From: Paraglomus occultum
Lineage: Eukaryota > Glomeromycota > Glomeromycetes > Paraglomerales > Paraglomeraceae
Direction: 5' to 3'
Assembly: GCA_910592205.1 (NCBI GenBank)
Contig: CAJVPJ010001248.1
Span: forward strand, 1 to 11,131
Length of the DNA stretch: 11,131 nt
Shown here in pieces: positions 1 to 7,359 of the stretch (positions are counted from its first letter, which is position 1; each line of letters opens with the position of its first letter). The notes under the pieces were generated by a model. It searched no databases and was not told the DNA's origin. It worked only from the letters and a program-made list of their open reading frames with translations. The position numbers and the translations under genes were made by a program.

Positions 1-7
1 ACATCTC

Positions 8-75
8 TAGTCTGTGTCATAAAAATTGGATTACGACACCTTAGTCCGTGTCATAAAAATTAGATTATGACACAT
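8..75. repeat. Two tandem 34-bp units, each containing an inverted repeat
   Basis: Copies at 8-41 and 42-75 differ at four positions (13/47, 28/62, 34/68, 40/74). Each copy contains GTGTCATAA facing TTAYGACAC. In the second copy (48-56 and 65-73) the 9-bp arms match perfectly around an 8-nt loop. In the first copy (14-22 and 31-39) one pair is a G-T type mismatch. The single difference between the copies inside the arms (C34/T68) keeps a possible G-U pair. Small clustered palindromes of this sort are common in bacterial intergenic DNA and also occur inside DNA-transposon ends; the sequence alone does not decide between these. Confidence 0.8.
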
Positions 76-97
76 GGAATAGTTATAGTCTGAACTA

Positions 98-139
98 AGT
101 GGTATATTTGGAGTCTGTATAGACTCCAAATATACCACT
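98..139. repeat. Perfect 19-bp hairpin with 4-nt loop
   Basis: The left arm AGTGGTATATTTGGAGTCT (98-116) is the exact reverse complement of 121-139, separated by the loop GTAT (117-120). Pairing stops at 97/140. A perfect 19-bp stem in this composition is not expected by chance. A T-run (150-156) lies 10 nt downstream of the stem, too far for a standard intrinsic terminator. The stem is too short for a typical microRNA precursor. It could be a palindromic element, a transposon-end remnant or a bidirectional terminator-like structure of an inserted bacterial fragment. Confidence 0.85.
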
Positions 140-276
140 ACTGCCATAATTTTTTTATTGGTTGTAATTTAGGACAAGCAGGCAAACTTGTAGAACAAGA
201 AAAGGGAGAAACTTTATCAAGCAAAGAACGTGACTTATGTTTTACTTTCTTTCCTAAATACAAAATGGAAAGATGA
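133..276 (+). pseudogene. Protein-like frame fragment, unknown family (part A)
   Basis: A plus-strand frame is open from about 133 to TGA TGA at 274-279. From about 163 it reads like real protein, with a Lys/Glu-rich hydrophilic stretch (GKLVEQEKGETLSSKERD) followed by LCFTFFPKYKMER. There is no convincing start codon; the frame runs back into the hairpin arm at 121-139. Two consecutive stops end it, and the same frame resumes at an ATG at 280. Composition and the crowded palindromes upstream suggest a decayed bacterial-type gene in a eukaryotic context. The family is not recognised, and a chance open frame is possible. Confidence 0.35.
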
Positions 277-279
277 TGA

Positions 280-574
280 ATGCCAAATGAAGGCAGGCCT
301 GTTCAAAATAACCAGCCAGTTGGCACCATGGAAAATGAAAGAATTGCAGAAAAACTAAATAATATGCCAGAGTTTGGGGTAAGAGGGATAAAGGTCAAGA
401 AGTAATCAAATCATCAAGAGAATTGACTGAAACTAAACAACACTTAGAAGAAGAAAAAGAAAAAAGCTCAAACAAAATATCTCCATTATTATTAATTCCA
501 GCAATGCTTTTATAGCATCAGGGATTACAGCCCTAGTATTTGGGATGCTAAGAAGGAAAAAAGCCCACCAATAA
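280..574 (+). pseudogene. Broken gene fragment ending in a membrane segment and basic tail (part B)
   Basis: Three frames chain together with small shifts. ATG 280 to TAA 403 encodes 41 residues beginning MPNEGRPVQNNQPVG and containing MENERIAEKLNNMPEFG. A different frame from 399 to TAG 513 continues EVIKSSRELTETKQHLEEEK and a hydrophobic SPLLLIPAML. A third frame from about 506 reads IASGITALVFGMLRRKKAHQ and stops at TAA 572. Read across the shifts, this is a hydrophilic helical region, one C-terminal transmembrane helix and a short positively charged tail, as in single-pass proteins with a cytoplasmic C-terminus. At least two frameshifts mean it is not functional as it stands, unless there are sequence errors. 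A bacterial endosymbiont origin is a guess. Confidence 0.45.
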
Positions 575-657
575 TCAATATCAAAAATGAGTATTTTAAA
601 TCTTTGGTTTAATGTAAATATTAATATTTTATATATAGAGGTAATCCTATATTAATC

Positions 658-981
658 ATGTTATGGTTTATATTCATCACCTTCTGGTATGATAAGGTGA
701 GCATTAAAATAACAAGCCATGAGCACCATTATTACTTTTCGAAACGCCATCAGTCACACTGGTCAATTTTGCAGCCACATCATAATCAATCCCTCATTTA
801 TGTCACATAGTCAAATGTTCAAGAAACTAATGGTCAACCTAAAATTTATGGTTGTACTGGTAAAGTTGGCTTTCAACACGAAGCACCGACTAAACCTAAA
901 AAATGCCCCAAATGTCATTGCCCAAAAAATGGCAGCCCGCCTTTGTCTGGTTTTGTTGCAGCATGCCCCATTTATTATTAA
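658..981 (+). pseudogene. Cys-cluster protein fragment with one in-frame stop, unknown family
   Basis: From ATG 658 one frame runs 107 codons to TAA 979, interrupted only by TAG at 808-810. The first half is His/Tyr/Ser-rich (SHEHHYYFSKRHQSHWS). The second half contains NGQPKIYGCTGKVGFQHE and then KKCPKCHCPKNGSPP, a CxxCxC cluster that could bind a metal, and ends FVAACPIYY. The interruption sits where a single change from CAG would give TAG, so this looks like a recently inactivated gene. The overlapping 92-codon ATG frame at 719-997 has less protein-like content and I treat it as a shadow. No family is recognised. It lies 84 bp after the previous fragment on the same strand and may share its origin. 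Confidence 0.4.
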
Positions 982-2320
982 AAAAATACAAAAATAGTGA
1001 AAATTTCGTTAAATTTTCAGTTCATGCTGTAATCATATGTATATCGTTCCTTCTAGATGCATCTGTTTGCTGTAGTTTGAAATATATTAAATTACATATC
1101 TAAACATAAAAGTTGTACTATGGAGTCAAATGTGAGTAGCATAGTGACATAGTCAAAAAAAGAGAGGTTGAAAATTGCAGGCAAATTTGCCTGCAAATGG
1201 CCAACAGTTTAAGGGATAAGCATTCAGCGATCAAAAAATGTGCCTACATAAACGGGACAGAAAAAGTGCATTAGTATTAGTATGCTACTTCTTGGTAGTA
1301 TGTTAGACGATAAATGAAAAAGAGTTATGATTTTGTCCGTATACAGGAAACGATGTGGGGTAGCTGTCCTCATTTTTTCCTACGTATCGTTTTTGTAAGA
1401 TATTGGATTTCGCGCACGCAAAACCGTTTTGCTTCTGATTGGATCAATGGGTGATGTGCATATACTTGTACGAACTTATGTTGATCTATATATCATGCAT
1501 TGTCGTGCATAGGTTGCAGGGAATTAAAGGTATTCGATTGTTTCGATTATCGGTATCGGTTTCCGAAATATTGTATGAAGCCAAATAAGGAGACCCAAAT
1601 TGAAATTTTTAGTTACACTGTCTGCTTTGTCTTGCTTGATTTATATTGTTCAATAAAGACTAGTAAAAGATTTCTCAAGTTTCCGCAGTTTTTATATATT
1701 TTCTCTTACAACGTTATGTTTCTTTTTTTTTTTCTGAATTATATCAAGTGCGTAGAATAAAATGCAAGCATCTCGGTTTCAGAATATGCAATACAGTTAA
1801 TCACACGCCTGTGAAACTTACTTATTATTAGGTGTCAATAAAATGTGCGTCGTCGCATATCTACGAGGAAAAAAATTTTTCGGATAAATTAATAAAAATT
1901 TCTTTTTTTTGGTCTGTAACCTACACATCAGTACGTAAAGACAACGCTAATCAGGAAAATTGGCTGACAGTATAAGCTGCTGCAAAAATAGAAATATTGA
2001 TAGTAGACACAAATATGACTATCATAAGTGTTATACAACCGCGGAAAAAGGGGGATAGCATCGAGGCAACATTAAACGAGTGAAGAATTCGTGCCAAGCA
2101 AAAAGGTAATCTCATCAAGTAATAGCTTTGGAAGTCGCAGTACATGATCTGTTTGTTTTTACGTATCGCCCATATTAAAGTATTTTACAACATTAATCTT
2201 GTTCATAGTATTTTCCAGTCATAAACTCATTCCGTTTATACAATTCATATACGCTTGGAAAATAAGTTTGGCCGAATTTGTTTATTACTGTTCTCTTTAT
2301 TCATTAATCTGGTTCTGCCG
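982..2320. other. AT-rich intergenic DNA without a supported gene
   Basis: No frame here has both protein-like content and plausible signals. Short open stretches at 1500-1760 and 1951-2145 lack convincing starts or composition. The region holds several pyrimidine and purine runs (for example the T-run near 1721-1732) and the palindrome listed separately. It probably contains the 5' flanking sequence of the gene that starts at 2476. Confidence 0.6.
1175..1196. repeat. Perfect 22-bp palindrome
   Basis: The half-site TTGCAGGCAAA at 1175-1185 is followed directly by its reverse complement at 1186-1196, with no spacer; symmetry breaks at 1174/1197. A perfect uninterrupted palindrome of this length could be a dimeric protein-binding site, a cruciform-prone site or a relic of a palindromic repeat. 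The 9-base string GCAGGCAAA also occurs at 178-186 and 4171-4179, but without the second half. Confidence 0.75.
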
Positions 2321-2324
2321 AGTA

Positions 2325-2365
2325 GCGCGAGATCTTATCAACAGAATTGTAGGTAAATCTCGCGC
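2325..2365. promoter_or_regulatory. GC-rich inverted repeat upstream of the promoter
   Basis: GCGCGAGAT at 2325-2333 is exactly complementary to ATCTCGCGC at 2357-2365, with a 23-nt spacer. The arms are much more GC-rich than the surroundings and lie 55-95 bp before the TATA box at 2420. That position and symmetry suggest paired binding sites for a regulator of the downstream gene. This is inference; no known factor is assigned. Confidence 0.4.
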
Positions 2366-2419
2366 GTTCTCTTTCTGTGAACAATCCCTCAGTTTGGACA
2401 ACATCAGTACATCATAGAG

Positions 2420-2427
2420 TATAAATA
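2420..2427 (+). promoter_or_regulatory. TATA box of the DPCC-repeat gene
   Basis: TATAAATA matches the eukaryotic core-promoter consensus. Initiation about 30 nt downstream, near 2450, would give a leader of about 25 nt before the ATG at 2476. A strong TATA box with a very short leader is typical of highly expressed, tissue-restricted genes for secreted structural proteins in arthropods. The upstream ATG at 2427 overlaps the TATA box and would lie before the transcript start. Confidence 0.6.
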
Positions 2428-2475
2428 TGGTCGAGCGACGGCTGCGATTTTTAAAAATTACCCCTGACTTACAAT

Positions 2476-3503
2476 ATGGCGGTCATTACAAATAAAGTAT
2501 ACATTCTATTTATTCTCGCTGCTTGTTTAGTCGTCGGCTCAATATCTACACCGCAGCAGTAGGTTTCTTTTGCATGCTAAAAATTCGTCTCTTTTTTTTA
2601 CTGTAACTTAAATAACAACATAAATTTTATAGATGCAACGACCCTACCGATCCGTGTTGCGTTGGCGGAAGCATTTCTCCGTGCTGTGGAAGCAGTGACC
2701 CGTGCTGTGGAAGTAGTGATCCGTGCTGTAATAGCAATGATCCTTGCTGTAATAGTACTGATCCGTGCTGCGGAAGTAGTGATCCGTGCTGTAATAGCAA
2801 TGATCCGTGCTGTGGAAGTAGTGACCCGTGCTGTGGAAACAGTGATCCGTGTTGTAATAGTATTGATCCCTGCTGTGGAAGTAGTGACCCATGCTGTGGA
2901 AGCAGTGATCCGTGCTGCGGAAGTAGTGATCCGTGCTGTGGAAGCAGTGATCCGTGCTGTGGAAGCAGTGATCCGTGTTGTAATAGTACTGATCCCTGCT
3001 GTGGAAGTAGTGATCCGTGCTGCGGAAGTAGTGATCCGTGCTGTGGAAGTAGTGATCCGTGCTGCGGAAGTAGTGATCCGTGCTGTAATAGCAATGATCC
3101 GTGCTGTGGAAGTAGTGACCCCTGCTGTGGAAGTAGTGATCCGTGTTGTGGAAGTAGTGATCCGTGTTGTAATAGTACTGATCCCTGCTGTGGAAGTGGT
3201 GATCCGTGCTGTGGAAGTGGTGATCCGTGCTGTGGAAGTGGTGACCCATCCTGCCAACCTCAATCTCAACCTCAACCTCCGCCTCAACCTCCGCCTCAAC
3301 CTCAACCTCAACCTCAACCTCAACCTCAACCTCAACCTCCGCCTCAACCTCAACCTCAAATTATTACTACTTCTTTTGTTGCTACTCCTACTTCCACTCC
3401 TTCTGATACCCCTACTTTTTCTTCTGCTAATATTAAGGCGAAAATGGACATATGGGAGAAATTTTTGACAATAGTTACCTCAATTATTATTGGAATCCAT
3501 TAG
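2476..3503 (+). CDS. Secreted DPCC-heptad Cys-rich repeat protein, novel, two exons
   Basis: The predicted CDS is join(2476..2558, 2633..3503), 317 residues. Residues 1-24 form a signal peptide (MAVITNK, then hydrophobic VYILFILAACLVV; likely cleavage after SIS-24). Residues 29-49 are an irregular Cys-rich lead-in. Residues 50-231 are 26 heptads DPCCXXX with no indels: GSS in 15 units, NSN in 3, NST in 3, GSG in 3, NSI and GNS once each. Residues 232-235 are DPSC, 236-270 a Gln-Pro tract, 271-294 Ser/Thr/Pro-rich, and 305-316 a hydrophobic tail (FLTIVTSIIIGI). The mature chain has 58 Cys in about 293 residues. The frame is supported by the signal peptide, the splice join and purely synonymous variation in the DPCC codons. 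Vicinal Cys pairs at fixed spacing suggest disulfide cross-linking or metal binding; N68, N145 and N208 are N-glycosylation sequons. The architecture resembles arthropod glue, silk or eggshell proteins and cnidarian capsule proteins only in style. The family is not recognised. Confidence 0.78.
2559..2632 (+). other. 74-nt spliceosomal intron
   Basis: The donor is GTAGGT at 2559-2564 and the acceptor is TTTTATAG ending at 2632, preceded by a T-run (2592-2599) and a CTTAAAT branch-like motif near 2617. Splicing joins codon CA|A (Gln28), phase 2, and puts the signal peptide in frame with the DPCC repeats. Without splicing, TAG at 2560-2562 ends translation after residue 28. The alternative donor at 2563 would keep that stop codon, so 2559 is preferred. 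The donor's exon side (GCA) is weaker than consensus. Confidence 0.7.
2697..3242 (+). repeat. 26 x 21-bp tandem coding minisatellite
   Basis: The unit is close to GATCCGTGCTGTGGAAGTAG plus T, repeated 26 times over 546 bp with no length change. D, P, C and C are encoded in every unit; codon differences there are GAT/GAC, CCG/CCC/CCA/CCT and TGC/TGT, all silent. A higher-order pattern is visible: units at 2760-2822 and 3054-3116 lie in a stretch identical for about 69 bp, offset by 14 units. The TGTTGTAATAGTAYT variant followed by GATCCC recurs at units starting 2844, 2970 and 3159. This indicates multi-unit duplication by unequal exchange. The array is clearly GC-richer than its flanks. Confidence 0.97.
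3255..3359 (+). repeat. CAACCT hexanucleotide repeat encoding a Gln-Pro linker
   Basis: Seventeen dipeptide units plus a final CAA, mostly CAACCT, with three CCGCCT and one CAATCT variant, give a 35-residue Gln-Pro tract with three Pro-Pro-Pro interruptions. It directly follows DPSC, a degenerate last heptad. Proline-alternating tracts form extended, stiff, protease-resistant linkers. The tract is in frame with the DPCC array and is likely length-polymorphic. Confidence 0.95.
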
Positions 3504-3626
3504 TAATGTTATAAGGATAACTAATCCGAGAACTATATTCGGCGTGTACCTTAATCGACGATTATTTGATGTTGAGATGTACATGTTTCTTTTTTTCTTG
3601 CGGGTTCAATTATCCACTAGGAGTGC

Positions 3627-3632
3627 AATAAA
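3627..3632 (+). terminator. AATAAA polyadenylation signal
   Basis: A canonical AATAAA lies about 124 nt after the stop codon at 3501-3503 and is followed by a U/GU-rich stretch (TTTTGTTATACTGTATAT). Cleavage around 3645-3660 would give a 3' untranslated region of about 150 nt. It is the first AATAAA after the stop, which is why it is chosen. Confidence 0.6.
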
Positions 3633-3660
3633 ATTTTGTTATACTGTATATACTAATATC

Positions 3661-6350
3661 AAACAACATTAATTCGGCTGATTAATAAGACAGTATGTTT
3701 GATGACTCTATTTTATATTGTATTCGTCCCCCAATACGTCGCATAAATGAATCTATGGGGTAAATTAGCTTATAAGGTCATAAACAGACAAGTAAACTCA
3801 GCAACTATTTTTCTATGGCATATTATACACCTTGGGGGAAAACTTAAGATTGTGAAATAGTCAAGTACAATCGACACAGCTACTCGGTGCGTTAATACGT
3901 TCAAGACAATTTTCATTGCAGTGACAATCTGATGTGCACGTTTGATGCATATAACTAATGTGGTTCATTAATGCCCTCTGGCTAGTTTTACAAGATCGCC
4001 CGAATATACCGTATATATGCATAAAAATATAACTACAAGAATGGAAAAAATAGAACGTGATCCGACATCTGAAGTTTTATTGGCTGGAGTGCAAATTTGG
4101 ATTCAAATGCCAATATGTCAGCAAATCGGTTAACATATTACACACCTCCATGGCTCGCCGTTGATTGTTAGCAGGCAAACAACCTTCAAATTTTGGCTAT
4201 TTCAGTAAATTTAACCAGAATTTTATTCTAATCTTTTTGTCCGGGCAGTTGCGTACACAAATTATAATCATAGTGGACATGTCAGAAGTTACATTGTTAA
4301 AACATATACATCTGAAAAGACTATTTACTATAGCATGTATATAAGCTACAGTTCTGGTCCCATTCATGTCATGTAAATAAAACAAAAGCTTGTCTTTTGG
4401 TCTTCTTTATTTTATGCCTTTATAAGTTTAACTCGAAAAGTTATTTTACTAGAAAGTGGTTCCATCTAAGCACGACACGAACGTCTTGGAGCAGGAAGCA
4501 TGCAAAGCAGTCTGAAATACGCTCACAGAAAAAGCTCCACCGAGACATTTCAAAAAGCTTGAAAACTGGAAAATACCAAAATTTTTAGTAAACTGGGAAG
4601 CTTTATAATTAAAGAGTAATAATTTGATAATCTTGTAATATTTAATATATTCAACGAAACGAAAACTTTACAAAGATATTGCAGAAATATTGAGACTATA
4701 TATTATTAACTTTACATCAGTAAAATATATTGCTTTTAGGCTTTAAATGCTGTATGATATAATTTAATTGTTTACTCGCTGCAAAATTAGACTAATTAAA
4801 CAACTACACCATTGTATTAGACTTTACACTGAATTTAGTGGTTCGGTTACTTTCGATTCCAGTGAATATAAAGACAAATTATAGATAGTAAAAAATATTT
4901 AAATAAATATTGTGCAAAAAAATCCGTTTGGCTTTAATCAGTTTTTATTTTAGGTCTCTTAATTTTGAAACAGTAAACCGTCTATTAATCGATTGCAATA
5001 ATTGTGAATATTTCGAATGGTTTTTAACGTATTTTTGTTTTGTCATTACTATTTCCTACACAGATAGACGCGATATCAATTTTTAAACGGATACCCATTG
5101 CTTATTGGAATTGAAAAAGTTCAAAACTTTACAAACAATCAAGAGATTGTTTCAAGAGAATGGTAAACTATTAATGAGAAAGTGGAGATACCGAAAAGTA
5201 TTTATACAGAAAATGCCGTTTCTGTCATTCAGACAATATCAATGTTTTAAGCAAAATTATAACGACAACATAAAAGTATAATATTAATGCAATAATCTGT
5301 TGCTCATATGATAATTACTGCGTAACGTAGAAATTGTATAAAAAAGTCAGCTAAATTGATTGCAGCATTAATTTAAAACAAATATTAATATACGATTATC
5401 GCACAAATTATGTGATTATCCAACTCATCCAATAATTTATATACCGCTATGTAATAGCCTTAATATTAATAAAACAGGTTATAGTACTTGTGCAAATCGA
5501 AAAGTAAGCAATAGTTATAATATAAAATGGTGTTGATGACATAAACTCGTAATGTTAGGTTACGGTTTACTAACAGTAGCGTTTGGCTGAAAAGCGATTG
5601 ATAACACCCAAGTCATAAAATGATATGTATTTTCAAGGAAATATAGACAGAGCGATAATCCAAACTGACCTTCCAACATTGTTTGTTTAAGAAAAAAGGT
5701 GGGCAATTAGAAAGGAGAACATGATAGAAAACTTTTCTGATATTTAATCTAACCAAACGCACTGCAAGCTTCTATTAAAACAATAGTAAAAGAATATTAT
5801 ATTAACTTGTCGTCAAATAAGGCTTGACATTCCAAACGAGCTATTTGCATCTACTGATAGTCTACTTAAAATCAGTTCAAAAAATCGTGCCGCATTTATG
5901 CATAAAGCTAGCCAAGTAAGACTTTTATGAAAACGTTAAAAATGGAAGTTGAATAATTATTATGGTAATCGCATGCCATAATGATTCGAGCAAGTTACGG
6001 TACCGAAAGAATAGCAACATGTCGAGCGCATGACTGGTTTTTATTAATATTTACTGAAAAGTATTGCTTCTTAACATCGCACGGATTTATTTAATTGTGG
6101 CAAATATAATCGACATAGCGAAACTTGTAGAAACGGCTGCTACGTACAGTTTGCTCTATTCAATGTAAAGAATAGATTTGCATCATCGCGTTTAGTATTA
6201 GTAGAAATTTAATCCATTTAATATGAAACAAATATAGCAGTATATAAAAAAGTGGCCCGGACTTCCATGCATAACAGACGCATTTACGACTAAATAAGCA
6301 TATGCTTACGTATGAGTTCACCCATTGAACTTATTTATACTAGTTAAGAT
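3661..6350. other. AT-rich intergenic DNA, no supported gene
   Basis: Stops are dense in all six frames apart from short open stretches (for example 4397-4588 plus, 4197-4385 minus) that lack a good start, splice context or recognisable motif. A TATATAAAA string at 6241-6249 resembles a TATA box, but no coding sequence follows. No tandem repeat, tRNA or transposon terminal repeat stands out. Confidence 0.6.
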
Positions 6351-6351
6351 C

Positions 6352-6432
6352 AACACTTGTTTGTTTTCAGCAGCTTTAGAGGTCCACCTTAGTTGCGCCT
6401 AATAAAGGACACGAAACACTTGTTTGTTTTCA
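6352..6432. repeat. 18-bp direct repeat, 63 bp apart
   Basis: AACACTTGTTTGTTTTCA occurs exactly at 6352-6369 and 6415-6432. The DNA between copies is otherwise dissimilar. An exact 18-mer this close is unlikely by chance. It may mark paired binding sites or a local duplication. Confidence 0.85.
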
Positions 6433-6639
6433 TGACTTGAGCAAGTCACTATACTTGCTGAACTGATATCTGAAAAATAGAATTGGCATATGTCGTAAAG
6501 TTAAGTCGCTTATGTGACATTACAATATTAAAGCTACTATCGCTATGTAAAATTACATGCGCTATTGGGCTATCAATGATATTAGGACCTCATCTCTATA
6601 ATCTTTCTAATCTTTCTAAATGTTGGTCTATACTGAGAA

Positions 6640-6780
6640 TTGGCCCGTTTCGGGATTGTCACATTACAATAATACCATGCACCGGTAAATTACATTTGGA
6701 TGCCAACACAATACATTTTATGTAGTAAATAGAAGCAACCAGTGACATCCCGAAACTGGTCAAATTTCAGAATGGGCCAA
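6640..6780. repeat. Nested imperfect inverted repeat
   Basis: TTGGCCC (6640-6646) pairs with GGGCCAA (6774-6780), and GTTTCGGGATTGTCAC (6647-6662) pairs, with one extra T, with GTGACATCCCGAAAC (6742-6756). The right side has 17 extra bases between the two arm segments. This looks like an old fold-back element or transposon fragment with an indel. No target-site duplication is evident. Confidence 0.55.
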
Positions 6781-7053
6781 AACGCGTCTTTGCGTCAACA
6801 AAACTTTTATAATTTTATTCACAGGTATTGTCTCGTAGTCATAAACGGCTAAACCTCATTATATAATGACATTATATGGTTTGTTGAAAGACATCTACCG
6901 AAAAGTAGCCCACTTGTTTAACAGTAAAGGAATATTTAAGCTATAGACTATTATGCAGTAATGTAGTTTATCATGCCCTAATACTAATACTGATGCCGAG
7001 AAGATTTATTGCCTGTTGGGGGTATTGAGAGGTATTAGTATGCTATTATGTAG

Positions 7054-7359
7054 AAAATTAGTACCAGACAGAGTTTTATTGGCGTGACAGCCGCACAAAA
7101 TGATAACTTTGCATATGTACTGATAAACATGTTGCATTATATTTTGAATGCTTTTGGGGTATTATACAATCTTTCGGATGTAAAAGCAAATAAGAAAGAG
7201 CCTCCTCTTAGCTCGGACCAAATCGAGAGCGATATGATTAAGCTAGGAAGAAAACTCATAAGAGATAATCTCTAGGTAAAAGCAATGTTTGCGCGTATTA
7301 GAGAGTTGTCCTGGGAAATTTTGGCCAGACAAGTCATCAGCAACGAATTGGGAAATTAG
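7054..7359 (+). pseudogene. Protein-like frame with one internal stop, unknown family
   Basis: One frame is open from 7054 to TAG 7273-7275 and continues in the same frame to TAG 7357. Content is protein-like: NDNFAYVLINMLHYILNAFG, then PPLSSDQIESDMIKLGRKL, and after the stop MFARIRELSWEILARQ. It has no good ATG; ATG 7048 is followed at once by TAG. Alternatively the first part could be an exon, with TTGGCGTGACAG before 7091 as acceptor and GTAAAAG at 7276 as donor. Decay of a former gene is my preferred reading. No domain is recognised. Confidence 0.35.

Noticed and set aside
1500-1760. 86-codon open frame
   Set aside because: It starts at TTG in an AT-rich region, has Phe/Tyr-rich low-complexity content from T-runs, and no signals.
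2199-2417. 72-codon open frame
   Set aside because: It starts at TTG and overlaps the promoter region of the real gene; no protein-like motif.
2697-3242. CRISPR-like array
   Set aside because: Units are directly adjacent with no unique spacers, and they encode a continuous protein.
3255-3359. Telomere-like repeat
   Set aside because: The CAACCT tract is short, in frame and matches no known telomere motif such as TTAGG or TTAGGG.
2598-3468. Long open frames in other registers of the repeat array: plus-strand Ala-Val-Ile-type repeat and three minus-strand repeat frames
   Set aside because: They are shadows produced by a 21-bp period without stops. None has a signal peptide or splice support, and unit differences are not silent in those frames.
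2476-3503. Identity as a known Drosophila glue protein, which may also use heptapeptide repeats and a short intron
   Set aside because: The heptad, signal peptide and intron position do not match any glue protein I can recall with confidence; similarity is architectural only.
4397-4588. 63-codon open frame with a basic C-terminal half
   Set aside because: It has a non-ATG start and no splice or promoter context; its length is expected by chance in this much sequence.
4841-4870. tRNA T-loop-like TTCGATTCC
   Set aside because: The flanking bases do not form the T stem and no acceptor or anticodon arms can be placed.
6241-6249. TATATAAAA as a promoter
   Set aside because: The ATGs that follow lead to frames of only a few codons, and no exon is visible downstream.
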